From: Paenibacillus flagellatus
GTDB lineage: Bacteria > Bacillota > Bacilli > Paenibacillales > NBRC-103111
DNA: 64,000 nt
Assembly (NCBI RefSeq): GCF_003217775.1
Contig: NZ_QJVJ01000004.1
Span: forward strand, 124,001-188,000
Reading direction: 5' to 3'
The position numbers and the translations under genes were made by a program. Shown here piece after piece: positions 43,068 to 51,511 of the stretch. Numbering within the stretch: position 1 is the stretch's first letter; each line of letters opens with the position of its first letter. The notes beneath the pieces were generated by a model, which saw only the letters and a program-made list of their open reading frames with translations, was not told the origin of the DNA and ran no database searches.

Positions 43068-43716
43068 CCGTCGTCTCCTCCCGTTCGTCCGGCAGCGGCA
43101 GCAGCTCCCGCAGCTTCGAGACGGCGTCCGGTCCGATCCGATTGCTCGCCAGCAGCGCGAGCAGCGAAGGCCGATGAAGGCTCATATCCGTTCGCATCGC
43201 CGCCGCGATCGGCTCATACCGGTCCGGCCGGTCCCGGAGCACGTTGAACAGCAGCTCATGGGCGAGCGGCATGAAGCGGACCGGCACGCCGCCGATCGAA
43301 CCCGATCTCGCAAAGCGGGACAGAACGTCTACGACGCGCACCTCGTATTCGGACTGCTTTACGCGCACGCTCAAGCTTCCGACGAGCTCGACCTGCACGC
43401 CTTCGATCTCATAGTGGCTGAGCAGGGAGCCGTACATGCCCGTCTTGCTGTACGCCTGCTCGTCCAAGGAAAAGGACTGAAGCCGCGCATGCGCGTCCTT
43501 GGCGCCGGAAGCGTCGACGTACACGTCCAAATCGCGCGGCACGGCGTCGAGCGCGACACCCTGGAGCAGCGCGCCGCAGCTTCCTCCGACGAGCCATACG
43601 GCCGGGCAATCGGCGAGAAGCCCGCCCATGACGGCCAGCGCCCGCGTAACCGGCACGGGAACGTTAGCCGTCAACGGCTCAAAAGTAAGGCTTGTTGCGA
43701 ACGGCAATCGTTCCAT
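43057..43716 (-). CDS. Nucleotidyltransferase-fold protein
   Basis: 219 residues, ATG 43716 with AAGGTGATAG upstream. VWLVGGSCGALLQG followed by PRDLDVYVD is the GG/GS...DxD signature of the nucleotidyltransferase superfamily; a further conserved-looking strand is VQVELVGSLSV. Such domains appear in tRNA CCA-type enzymes, toxin partners and regulators; the target here is unknown. It overlaps ferredoxin 1 and lies within the end of ferredoxin 2, so the three are one translationally coupled cassette. Confidence 0.7.
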   Translation of the reverse strand: MERLPFATSLTFEPLTANVPVPVTRALAVMGGLLADCPAVWLVGGSCGALLQGVALDAVPRDLDVYVDASGAKDAHARLQSFSLDEQAYSKTGMYGSLLSHYEIEGVQVELVGSLSVRVKQSEYEVRVVDVLSRFARSGSIGGVPVRFMPLAHELLFNVLRDRPDRYEPIAAAMRTDMSLHRPSLLALLASNRIGPDAVSKLRELLPLPDEREETTDER

Positions 43717-43972
43717 CGGCTATCACCTTCGCTTGGCATCCGAGCCGGTACCCTTGTGCCAGCTCCTCGTCGTCCAGCCCGTCCAACTCCGCATCGGTCG
43801 GTTCGTTCAACAGCTCCATCCCTTCGCTGACGAGACAGCGGCAGCGGGAGCATGTCCCCCGCGTGCACGAGAATCCCCAATCGACGTCCGCCTTCAACGC
43901 CAGCTCCAGAATCGTCCATCCGGTTTCGGCTTGCGCCGCCGCCCGTTTCGTTCGGCCAATCAATTCGATCAA
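43679..43972 (-). CDS. [2Fe-2S] ferredoxin 2
   Basis: 97 residues if started at TTG 43972, which has GGAGGG 8 nt upstream; a GTG at 43990 in frame lies only 1 bp from the yphE stop and has no good site. The ligands C36-x4-C41-x2-C44 and C79 (GFSCTRGTCSRC, GYRLGCQAK) match plant/bacterial-type [2Fe-2S] ferredoxins. Overlaps the nucleotidyltransferase-like gene by 38 bp. Confidence 0.85.
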   Translation of the reverse strand: MIELIGRTKRAAAQAETGWTILELALKADVDWGFSCTRGTCSRCRCLVSEGMELLNEPTDAELDGLDDEELAQGYRLGCQAKVIADGTIAVRNKPYF

Positions 43973-43990
43973 CGCGGTTCCCTCCGTCAC

Positions 43991-44170
43991 CTATAGTATC
44001 GACACTAGCATGTATACGACGGACACCAGCAAAATGACGAACGCGACGACCGACAGTACGCCGCGTATGACGCCCTTCGTCTTGATTCGGGCGAACGTGA
44101 TCACGAACGAAGCCAAAATCATCAGCCCCATTCCGATAAACGACGCCCACATTTTATCCATGCTGCTCAA
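43991..44170 (-). CDS. yphE: YphE-like small membrane protein (DUF2768 type)
   Basis: 59 residues, starting from TTG 44170 (AGGGTG 7 nt upstream); an in-frame ATG at 44161 is possible. The sequence begins MSSMDKMWASFIGMGLMI and has two hydrophobic helices separated by RIKTKGVIRG. Its size, opening KMWASF and position upstream of the yphF-spoIVA block match B. subtilis YphE. Function unknown. Confidence 0.75.
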   Translation of the reverse strand: MSSMDKMWASFIGMGLMILASFVITFARIKTKGVIRGVLSVVAFVILLVSVVYMLVSIL

Positions 44171-44264
44171 GTTCCATCACCCTATGGATTAGTTCTATCG
44201 CCCCTGATTATAGCATTCCGGTATCCGTTTGTGAAATCGGACGATAGAATAGGGCGGCGGCACG

Positions 44265-45350
44265 CTAGCGGCGGCGGCGGAGCTTGCCGGCGGCGAAGAG
44301 CAGCAAGGGCAGAAACAAGCCGAACGTCATCGAATAGGGCGTCCACATGCGCGACGCGAACACGTCGAAATATTGCCGGTTCGGGACGAACACGATCGCC
44401 ATATTGAAGACGATCATCGCCAGCGGCCAGACGATCGGCCGATACTGTTTCAGCTTCAGCAGCTCCGCCAGCCCGTAGGCCGTGGCGAAAAAGCCGACGG
44501 TCGTCTTGACGTATACGGTAATGAACCAGGCGAACGCCATGACGGCTTCGATCCGTTCGAAGAAATGGCCGACCCTTATTTTTTGCGCCAGCGCATAGCT
44601 CGGGTACGCGTACATCGCCGCGAGCGCGGGACCGATGACGAGCACGGCGAAGGCCGTCAGCAGAGCAAGCACCGCGATGCCCGCCAGCATTCCCGTCAAC
44701 AGCGCTTTGCCCGCTTGATCGCGGCGATCGACGAACGGAAGCAGGCTGACCAAAATAACGGTTTCCATCAGCACGCCGAAATATTTCATATTCCCGGTCC
44801 AGATCGGAAGCAAGCCTTCCCCGGCGACCGGACGAATGTTCGCGACGTCGAGCTGCGGCCAGACGAACAAGAGGAGCGTCGCAAACAGGACGATAAACCA
44901 TGGCAGCAGCAGCTCGCATAAGCGGACGATCGTCTCGATGCCGTATCGGACTCCGACGACCATCGCGATGAGGAACAAGAGGATGATCGATTCGATCGGC
45001 GTGCGGGGGATGATCTGCGTCGTCAAAAAATCCCCGATCTCCATCGTCATCAGCGCCGTGTCCACAAAAAAATAAGAAACGAAGAGCGCGCCGGCCGCCG
45101 TCCCGAGCCAGGAGCCGAATACGCTGCGGCAGAGGCGGACCAACGTCGCCTCCGGGTACCGCTTCGTCAGTGCCATATAGAGCCAGGCGAGCAGCAGCGC
45201 TTCCGGCCAGCCCAGCACCGCCCCGAGCCAGGCGTCCTGCTTCGCCTCGCTTGCGAGCCATGACGGCACGTACAGCATCGCGTCCCCGACGACGAACAAA
45301 AAGACGACGAACGCGTATTGTCGGGCGCTTATCCTTTGCGTTATTCCCAT
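44265..45350 (-). CDS. GerB-type spore germination permease (operon 2)
   Basis: 361 residues from ATG 45350 (AGGTG upstream), about ten transmembrane segments, N-terminus ITQRISARQYAFVVFLFVVGDAML in the GerB pattern. It is the last gene of a second ger cluster (gerA 48494, gerC, small membrane protein, gerB). The order A-C-x-B differs from operon 1 (A-B-C). Confidence 0.9.
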   Translation of the reverse strand: MGITQRISARQYAFVVFLFVVGDAMLYVPSWLASEAKQDAWLGAVLGWPEALLLAWLYMALTKRYPEATLVRLCRSVFGSWLGTAAGALFVSYFFVDTALMTMEIGDFLTTQIIPRTPIESIILLFLIAMVVGVRYGIETIVRLCELLLPWFIVLFATLLLFVWPQLDVANIRPVAGEGLLPIWTGNMKYFGVLMETVILVSLLPFVDRRDQAGKALLTGMLAGIAVLALLTAFAVLVIGPALAAMYAYPSYALAQKIRVGHFFERIEAVMAFAWFITVYVKTTVGFFATAYGLAELLKLKQYRPIVWPLAMIVFNMAIVFVPNRQYFDVFASRMWTPYSMTFGLFLPLLLFAAGKLRRRR

Positions 45351-45424
45351 TGTTCCAACACCTGACCTCTTGGATCGATTCGATGACCGGATCGTTTGCG
45401 GCGAACGGACCGCGCCTCGTTCGG

Positions 45425-45658
45425 CTACTTCATGCTCCCGTAAATCCAATCGCTCAGCGGCTTGTATACGTAGGCGATCCAGTCGAGCGGATTCGGAATG
45501 TCGGCCTGCATCGCCTGCGCCATGCTTAACCCGGTTCCGAACAGAAGCAGGAAGGCGAAAAACGCCGCATCCTTTTTCAGCTCGTTCCTCCAAAGCGACG
45601 GCAGCTCGAACGCGGCGATCGCGGCGGCGATCAGCAAGATGGCTAGTAGCGGCCACAT
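45425..45658 (-). CDS. Small membrane protein of ger operon 2
   Basis: 77 residues, two hydrophobic segments (LLAILLIAAAIAAFELP and AAFFAFLLLFGTGLSMAQAM), placed between gerC and gerB. Small accessory D-type subunits accompany some germinant receptors; whether this is one is inferred from position, size and topology. It is followed by gerB after about 75 bp. Confidence 0.7.
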   Translation of the reverse strand: MWPLLAILLIAAAIAAFELPSLWRNELKKDAAFFAFLLLFGTGLSMAQAMQADIPNPLDWIAYVYKPLSDWIYGSMK

Positions 45659-45674
45659 GGACGAATGCCTCCTC

Positions 45675-46871
45675 CTACTTCATTTCCTGAATGAACGATT
45701 TGCCGATTTTCCCCGACCTCCGCAGCTTGACGTCGACCTTGGTCGATACGGAGACGGTCGGATACACCTTCTCCCAGTTCGGCTTCATCTTTTTCCATTC
45801 CTTGGGACGATCGCGATAAAGGGTTTGGCCGAAGCCGAATATGTCCGACTTGTATGTGTCGCGGGCCGCCTTCACGGCCATATCCACAGCATGCTTGATC
45901 GACTGCTCCGCCTTCCGTTCCAGCTCGTAGATCGACCGGGTCTTCGACAAGTCGATCCGGCATTCCACATCGCCTACGTTTCCTTCCGCCCATATCTCGA
46001 CGATCATTTCCGGTTTGCCTCCGGCAACGCTTCCCGTCAACTTCGTCCTGCTGCGGATCGTTTCGATCGCGACTTGTCCGCCGCTCTCGCACGGAAGAAC
46101 GGATACCGTCCCCTCCACGTCGTTCACGATGTAGTTATAGCCCGCGCTTTCCTCCTCGTTCAGCCAGCCGACCAGCCGGTCGTTACGGAATACGCCCAGC
46201 TTGCCGAATTTCAAATACGTGTCGGGCAGCGTCATCTTGATGTTGTCCGTCGTTTTCCCTTTCGACGGTTCGCCGGATATCGTGACGCCCTGCAGGACCG
46301 GCTCTACGCCTTCTCGAATGAGGTCGTCGACGAAATGATCCAGATGGACGCCGATCGCCGGCGCCCAATATTGCTGAGCCGTCTCCAGCGTCTTGAACAG
46401 CTTGTTCGCCGGAATCGGCTCGAGCGGGGACAGCACGTTCATCACTTCGTTCGCCCGGACCTCCTTCGTGACCAGCACGTAAAAATCCGGGCGAAATTGA
46501 TAATCCCGCAAAAAAACGTCCAGCACGTCGCGCACCCCGTCCCGGGCCACCGATTCGCCGATCACGAGCGCGCGAATGTGCGAGAAGTACATTTCCCGGG
46601 GAGAGATGGTCGTCAGCTTGCGCATCGCTTTCATGACCGATTCCGCCCGCATCTCGAACGTATTGACGGTCGCCGACTGCCTGCCTCCGCCCATCGGCGA
46701 TATCGCGCCGGCATTGGCCGCCTGCAAAGTAAGGAGATAGACTTCGTCGACTTTGTCGATGCCTACGCCGGTGATGATCTGAATTTCGTTGATCTCTTTG
46801 CGGCTCCAGCAGCCGGATAAGAGAGCCAGCGCCAAGATGGAAAGAAGCAGCGCTGTCCGTTTTGGCGGCAT
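45675..46871 (-). CDS. Ger(x)C-type spore germination lipoprotein (operon 2)
   Basis: 398 residues. Lipoprotein signal with LALALLSGC (lipobox Cys at about residue 21), then the GerC opening CWSRKEINEIQIITGVGIDK. The body has SHIRALVIGE and the C-terminal WKKMKPNWEKVYPTVSV, standard for Ger(x)C. It begins 4 bp after the gerA2 stop. Confidence 0.92.
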   Translation of the reverse strand: MPPKRTALLLSILALALLSGCWSRKEINEIQIITGVGIDKVDEVYLLTLQAANAGAISPMGGGRQSATVNTFEMRAESVMKAMRKLTTISPREMYFSHIRALVIGESVARDGVRDVLDVFLRDYQFRPDFYVLVTKEVRANEVMNVLSPLEPIPANKLFKTLETAQQYWAPAIGVHLDHFVDDLIREGVEPVLQGVTISGEPSKGKTTDNIKMTLPDTYLKFGKLGVFRNDRLVGWLNEEESAGYNYIVNDVEGTVSVLPCESGGQVAIETIRSRTKLTGSVAGGKPEMIVEIWAEGNVGDVECRIDLSKTRSIYELERKAEQSIKHAVDMAVKAARDTYKSDIFGFGQTLYRDRPKEWKKMKPNWEKVYPTVSVSTKVDVKLRRSGKIGKSFIQEMK

Positions 46872-46874
46872 GCG

Positions 46875-48494
46875 TCAATCACCCGTCTTTCTGGATCGGT
46901 TCGGCTGCGGCGGATCCGGCTCGGGAGGCGGCGTCCGTTCCCGCACGACGTTGTCCCCGCCGATCCGGTTCGGCCGGGTGCTCATCCTCCATAGAGGCAA
47001 TCGCAGTATCGTATCTTTCTGATCGTCCGCGTTCATCGGCGCGAGCGGCGACATGTACGGCACGCCGAACGAGCGGAGGCTGCACAAGTGCGCGCCGAGG
47101 ATCATCATGCCGATGAATATGCCGTACAAGCCGAAGCTGGCTGCAAGCGCCATCAGGACGAACCGCAGCATCCGCACCGGAATCGACATCGAAAACGAAG
47201 GGAAAACGAAGCTCGCGATCGCCGTTATCGATACCACGATGACCATCGCGGGCGAGACGAACCCGGCCTGCACCGCCGCCTCGCCCAAGACGAGCGCCCC
47301 TACGATCGAGATGGCGGGACCGACCGCCCTCGGCATCCGGATACCGGCCTCCCGCAGCAGCTCGAACGTAAATTCCATCATATACGCTTCCACGGCCGCC
47401 GGAAACGGCACCCGCTCCCGCTGCGCGGCGATGCTCATCATGAGCGTCGTCGGCAGCATTTCCTGATGAAACGTCGTGACCGCGATGAACAAGGAAGGGG
47501 CAAGCAGCGTTATGAAAAACGAGACGACCCGCAGCATCCGCAGCAGTCCGAAGTCCGACCGTTGATAATAGTCCTCCGGCGACTGGAAAAATTGCGTGAA
47601 GATGACCGGCACGAGAAGGACGATCGGCGTACCGTCGACGAGAATGGCGACTCGGCCCTCCAACAGGTTCGCCGCTACGGCGTCCGGTCTTTCGGTATTG
47701 TAGACGGTCGGAAACGGCGTGATCGTCTCGTCCTGAATCAGCTCCTCGATATTGCCGCTTTCCAATATCCCGTCGATCTCGATCCGGCCGAGTCGGCGCC
47801 GGACCTCCTCCACGATGTCGTCGTTCGCGATCCCTTTCATGTACATGATCGCCACGCTCGTTTTCGTCGCCTCGCCGATCGGCCTCGTCTCGAGCCATAG
47901 TCTCGGATCGTTGATTTTGCGGCGGATGAGGGCGGTGTTGGTCCGGATGTTCTCCGTAAACGATTCGCGGGGGCCGCGAACGACCGTTTGGGCCGACGCT
48001 TCCTGAACCCCTCTGTCCTCCCAGCCCTTCGTCCCGACGGCAAGCGCGTAATCGTAACCGTCCACCAGAATGACGCTGTCCCCCGCCAACAGCTTGGCGA
48101 ACAGCCCGCCGAAGTCGGAAATCCGGATAGGGCTGCCGAGCATCGGGACGAACCGGCTCATCCATGCCATGGCGCTCTCGGAGGACTCGTCCCCCGCTTC
48201 GGGAGCCGGTTTGCCGGCGTTTAGCAGCAGCGATTCCATAAACCGGTTGATCATGGCGTGATCGGCCAAGCCGTCCGTATACGCGATAGCCGCCCGGGCG
48301 CTCCCTGACGGTCCGATCCGAAACTCGCGCATCGTCAAGTCGGTGCTGTCGCCGAGCGCCGACCGGATTCTGGCCATATTATCCTGCAGCGAGACGCTTA
48401 ACGTCCCGCCGCCCTGGCGGGCTCCGCCCGCGGCGGCTTGGTCGCAGGTTGCGCGAATCGGCCGTTCGCTTGTCGTTCGTTTCCAAAATCGCAT
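46875..48494 (-). CDS. GerA-type spore germination receptor subunit (operon 2)
   Basis: 539 residues. The N-terminal domain includes ILVDGYDYALAVGTKGW and EASAQTVVRGPRESF, the latter the best GerA match; transmembrane helices begin near residue 300, with QRERVPFPAAVEAYMMEFTFELLREAG. A proline-rich C-terminal tail (PPPEPDPPQPN) is not found in operon 1. Ribosome binding site GGGTGA. First gene of this operon. Confidence 0.93.
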   Translation of the reverse strand: MRFWKRTTSERPIRATCDQAAAGGARQGGGTLSVSLQDNMARIRSALGDSTDLTMREFRIGPSGSARAAIAYTDGLADHAMINRFMESLLLNAGKPAPEAGDESSESAMAWMSRFVPMLGSPIRISDFGGLFAKLLAGDSVILVDGYDYALAVGTKGWEDRGVQEASAQTVVRGPRESFTENIRTNTALIRRKINDPRLWLETRPIGEATKTSVAIMYMKGIANDDIVEEVRRRLGRIEIDGILESGNIEELIQDETITPFPTVYNTERPDAVAANLLEGRVAILVDGTPIVLLVPVIFTQFFQSPEDYYQRSDFGLLRMLRVVSFFITLLAPSLFIAVTTFHQEMLPTTLMMSIAAQRERVPFPAAVEAYMMEFTFELLREAGIRMPRAVGPAISIVGALVLGEAAVQAGFVSPAMVIVVSITAIASFVFPSFSMSIPVRMLRFVLMALAASFGLYGIFIGMMILGAHLCSLRSFGVPYMSPLAPMNADDQKDTILRLPLWRMSTRPNRIGGDNVVRERTPPPEPDPPQPNRSRKTGD

Positions 48495-48572
48495 CGCGCG
48501 TCACCCATATGACGGTATCGTTTTGATTACTTTTTCCTCCCGTGGCAGCATTTATCCGGCAAACGGCGCCGC

Positions 48573-48615
48573 AAAACGACGGGCCCCCTCTTCCGGCAGC
48601 CGGAAGGGAGAGCCC
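48573..48615 (-). terminator. Terminator after the FN3 protein gene
   Basis: GGGCTCTCCCTTCCGG, loop CTG, CCGGAAGAGGGGGCCC on the minus strand, a long stem with small bulges, then CGTCGTTTTG. Confidence 0.7.
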
Positions 48616-48624
48616 GCGTTCGAT

Positions 48625-49851
48625 TTATTCGGACACGTACGCGTTGATTTCGAACGAGACGATCGCCGGGAAGGCGATATACTCTTTTCGTCCCGCGAAC
48701 GGTCCCCGATTGTTGCCGTAACGGTCGAGCGGATAGACGGCCGGCCCGCTTCCGTTCGCCCGCGCCTCGTACCAGCCGGCGAAGCCGTACGCTTCGGCGA
48801 GCGGCAGGTCGTATTCCTTGACTACGCCGCCGCTCAATGTAACGGCCAGCAAGGCGCGGTCGGGAACGGGAGCGTTGGGCATCGCCGTCGCCGGAGCGCT
48901 CGGCCCGCTTTCGCCGGCCGCGTTGACGGCGGTGACGACGTAAGCGTACGTCGTGCCGTTCGTCGCCGTCCGATCGGTATAATAGCCGTAGACGCTCGTG
49001 GCGACAGTCGTGTAAGCGCCGCCCGGCACATTCGCGCGTTTGACGTTGTAGTAGACGGCGCCGGTGACCGTCTCCCACTGAAGGACGACTCGTCCGTCGC
49101 CGGGAACGGCGGACAAGCCGGCCGGAGCGGCCGGGGACGTTTGGACGGGGACGGCCGAGGCGACGGCCGAATTGGCGCTTTCGCCGAATTCGTTATACGC
49201 CGATACGACGTAGTAATACGGAACCCCCCCTGCGACGGCCGTATCCCGATATTCCGTCGCGTATACCGAGCCGATGACCGTATACGGACCGGTATACGAG
49301 GTCGATCGTTTGACCCGGTAGCCGATCGCGTTCGGGTCGGAGTTCCAATCGAGCTCCACCGCCAAACCCGAAGCGGACGCCGTCAAGCCCGCCGGAGCCG
49401 AAGGGACGACCGGCGCGACGGAGCCGTATACGTCGAGCTCATACACGCGCAGCGGCTGTCCCGGGACGGCCGACGTCACCCGTACCGACTTCACGCCCGA
49501 CACTCCGATCGGGAACGGAGCGGACGGCGCCGTCGTCGACGCTCCGGCTCCCGCTACGCCGACGCCGTTCGCGTCGAACAGGTACAGCTGGGCGTCGGGC
49601 GAGTCGGCGACGAAGACGAAGCCGGTCACGTCGACGGGACGGCTGAACGTCCATATGACCGTATCCGCGCCCAGCGTCTCGTACGTTTGCAAATTGCCGT
49701 CGGTCATCCGCGCGTGCGTCCCCGCCGGCGATGAAGCCGGCTTGCCCCGGAGCAGTCCGGCCGCGGGCGATGTCGGCTCCGCAAAGGCGCTTACTCCCGA
49801 GAACAGCAAGCCGACGATCGCGAGTCCGATCCATCCGAATTTTTTCAACAA
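48625..49851 (-). CDS. Secreted FN3-domain protein, probable LexA target
   Basis: 408 residues from TTG 49851 (AAAGGAG 9 nt upstream), which gives a clean signal peptide (LLKKFGWIGLAIVGLLFSGVSAFA). Then a discoidin-like N-terminal domain (about 35-150; LLRGKPASSPAGTHARMTDGN, VIWTFSRPVDVTGFVFV), two fibronectin type III domains (VPSAPAGLTASASGLAVELDW; SPAAPAGLSAVPGDGRVVLQW) and a C-terminal beta domain. No catalytic motif. Probably binds or coats extracellular glycans. Its promoter overlaps a near-consensus SOS box, which is odd for a secreted protein. Confidence 0.8.
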   Translation of the reverse strand: MLKKFGWIGLAIVGLLFSGVSAFAEPTSPAAGLLRGKPASSPAGTHARMTDGNLQTYETLGADTVIWTFSRPVDVTGFVFVADSPDAQLYLFDANGVGVAGAGASTTAPSAPFPIGVSGVKSVRVTSAVPGQPLRVYELDVYGSVAPVVPSAPAGLTASASGLAVELDWNSDPNAIGYRVKRSTSYTGPYTVIGSVYATEYRDTAVAGGVPYYYVVSAYNEFGESANSAVASAVPVQTSPAAPAGLSAVPGDGRVVLQWETVTGAVYYNVKRANVPGGAYTTVATSVYGYYTDRTATNGTTYAYVVTAVNAAGESGPSAPATAMPNAPVPDRALLAVTLSGGVVKEYDLPLAEAYGFAGWYEARANGSGPAVYPLDRYGNNRGPFAGRKEYIAFPAIVSFEINAYVSE

Positions 49852-49891
49852 TGGACATCTCTCCTTTATGGGATCCTTATGCTCGACAGTT

Positions 49892-49905
49892 CGAACATAT
49901 GTTCC
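49892..49905. promoter_or_regulatory. LexA (SOS) box at the FN3 gene promoter
   Basis: CGAACATATGTTCC matches the Bacillus LexA consensus CGAACRNRYGTTYG at 13 of 14 positions and includes the perfect palindrome GAACATATGTTC. It starts one base downstream of the -10 (49907-49912 on the minus strand), so it covers the transcription start. Confidence 0.7.
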
Positions 49906-49906
49906 C

Positions 49907-49935
49907 ATTATAGGGAGAAGACCACAATCGGACAA
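49907..49935 (-). promoter_or_regulatory. Sigma-A promoter of the FN3 gene
   Basis: TTGTCC (49930-49935), 17 bp, TATAAT (49907-49912) on the minus strand. Confidence 0.75.
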
Positions 49936-50052
49936 CTTGACGAAACGGACATTCCGGACGTTTCGGACGCGGCGGAGAACGGGAATTGCTCCGCACCGGG
50001 AATCGCCGTTCTCCCCCACTCCGCCGCCTTCGCATCGACTTCCGCGCACGCC

Positions 50053-50092
50053 AAAAAAAGCGCGATCCCCGTTACTCGGGAAATTCGCGCTT
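50053..50092 (-). terminator. Terminator of spoVIF
   Basis: AGCGCGA and TCGCGCT with inner pairing (TTCCC/GGGGA) and a seven-T run on the minus strand. Confidence 0.85.
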
Positions 50093-50109
50093 CTTGGCGG
50101 CCGGCCGCG

Positions 50110-50391
50110 TCATTTTTTGCCCATCATCATCTTCATCAGCGATTCCATATTGTTCGGGTTCATCCCGCTTTTTTGGACCGCGCTAATAATTTCGTTGATC
50201 GTCGATTCCGACACCGGTACGTTCACCATGCCGGATACTTGCTTGATCAGCTGGCGAAGCTGCGCCTCGCTTTGGACGGTGGACGGTTTGACGCCGCTGG
50301 CCAATTTATAGATATCTTTCTCGGAGACGTTTTTGCCGGACTTTTTCTTGATCGTGTTCAACACGTCTTTCGAAATGTTCTTGCCGCTCAT
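50110..50391 (-). CDS. spoVIF: Stage VI sporulation protein F
   Basis: 93 residues from ATG 50391 (GAGGAGG upstream). Sequence NISKDVLNTIKKKSGKNVSEKDIYKLASGVKP followed by EAQLRQLIKQVSGMVNVPVS and a Met-rich tail (ESLMKMMMGKK) matches the YjcC/SpoVIF family, needed for coat assembly. A sigma-K-like promoter lies 30 bp upstream. Confidence 0.88.
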   Translation of the reverse strand: MSGKNISKDVLNTIKKKSGKNVSEKDIYKLASGVKPSTVQSEAQLRQLIKQVSGMVNVPVSESTINEIISAVQKSGMNPNNMESLMKMMMGKK

Positions 50392-50420
50392 GCCTGACCT
50401 CCTCATACGTTGACTTACCG

Positions 50421-50448
50421 TATTGTATGAGGCCGGTCATGCGAACGT
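50421..50448 (-). promoter_or_regulatory. Sigma-K-like promoter of spoVIF
   Basis: CATACAATA (50421-50429 on the minus strand) fits the sigma-K -10 CATANNNTA exactly, with AC 17 bp upstream (50447-50448). The CATACAAT core also fits the sigma-E -10. Late mother-cell expression is known for this family. Confidence 0.5.
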
Positions 50449-50464
50449 GTAGGCGCCGGCGGCG

Positions 50465-51511
50465 TCAAAACGTCCATTTCACGCCGGACGCTCCGGCGAT
50501 CTCCTCGATTTCGTGGGTGCGGACGCGGCCCATCAGATGGCCGACGGCCACCTGCGGCTCCTTGCCTGCGAACAGCACCTCGTACAGCTGGTCCGTGATC
50601 GGCATCGACACCTCGTATTGACGGGCCAGCGCGTGGGCCGCCTTCGTCGTTTTCACGCCTTCGACGACCATCCCCATCGTCCGGAGCACGTCGTCGAGCG
50701 GCTTGCCTTGGCCTAGCATGTAGCCCGCCCGCCAATTCCGGCTGTGCCGGCTCGTGCACGTGACGACCAGGTCGCCGACGCCGGACAAGCCGGCGAACGT
50801 CAGCGCGTGGCCGCCCATCGTGACGCCGAGCCGGGCGATCTCCGCCAGCCCGCGCGTGAGCAGCGCCGCCTTCGCGTTGTCGCCGAAGCCGAGGCCGTCC
50901 GACAGCCCCGCGCCGAGCGCGATAATGTTTTTGAGCGCACCGCCGACCTCGACGCCGATCGCGTCGGGGTTCGTATAGACGCGAAAGTACGAGTTGATCA
51001 GGACGTCCTGCGCCCGTTCGGCCGCCGTCAGCTCGCCCGCGGCGACGACGACGGTCGTCGGGCAGCGCCGGATCACTTCCTCCGCATGGCTCGGACCGGA
51101 CAGCACGACGACGCTCGCGGGATCGACGCCGGTCAGCTCTTCGGCCAGGACGACGCTCATCCGCTTCATCGTCTCGGGCTCGAACCCTTTCGTCGCATGG
51201 ATGACGACGCTTTCGGGACTCAAGTACGGCGCCGCTTGCCGCGCCACCTCCCTCATGACCGCCGAAGGGGCGACGAACAGCACCGCTTCCGCCCCGCGCA
51301 GCGCCTCTTCCATGGAAACGGTTGCGGCAATGCGCGGCGAAAGCTCCGCGTCGTCCGTATATTTCAGGTTGCGCCGGTCGCGGTTGATTTCGTCCGCCTG
51401 CGCGGCGTTGCGCGTCCATATGTTGACGTCGAATTCGTTGTCGGCCAATACCGACGCGAGCGCCGTGCCCCAGCTTCCGGCCACGAGTACGGCCGCTTTT
51501 CGAGCGCTCAT
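50465..51511 (-). CDS. gpsA: Glycerol-3-phosphate dehydrogenase [NAD(P)+], altered nucleotide-binding motif
   Basis: Makes glycerol 3-phosphate for phospholipids. 348 residues from ATG 51511. Family blocks: VVVLSGPSHAEEV, GGALKNIIALGAGLSDGLG, DNAKAALLTRGLAEIARLG, GLSGVGDLVVTCTS and SRNWRAGYMLG. The N-terminal Rossmann motif, GAGSWGTALA in the family, reads VAGSWGTALA here (codon GTG), losing the first glycine of GxGxxG. All other blocks are intact. The start overlaps the plsY stop by 4 bp, so the two are coupled. Confidence 0.94.
   Translation of the reverse strand: MSARKAAVLVAGSWGTALASVLADNEFDVNIWTRNAAQADEINRDRRNLKYTDDAELSPRIAATVSMEEALRGAEAVLFVAPSAVMREVARQAAPYLSPESVVIHATKGFEPETMKRMSVVLAEELTGVDPASVVVLSGPSHAEEVIRRCPTTVVVAAGELTAAERAQDVLINSYFRVYTNPDAIGVEVGGALKNIIALGAGLSDGLGFGDNAKAALLTRGLAEIARLGVTMGGHALTFAGLSGVGDLVVTCTSRHSRNWRAGYMLGQGKPLDDVLRTMGMVVEGVKTTKAAHALARQYEVSMPITDQLYEVLFAGKEPQVAVGHLMGRVRTHEIEEIAGASGVKWTF

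Noticed and set aside
49439-49858. ATG-started 139-residue frame near the FN3 gene start
   Set aside because: It uses the same ribosome binding site but is out of frame with the FN3 protein and has a random, Arg-rich composition. The TTG at 49851 gives a clean signal peptide.
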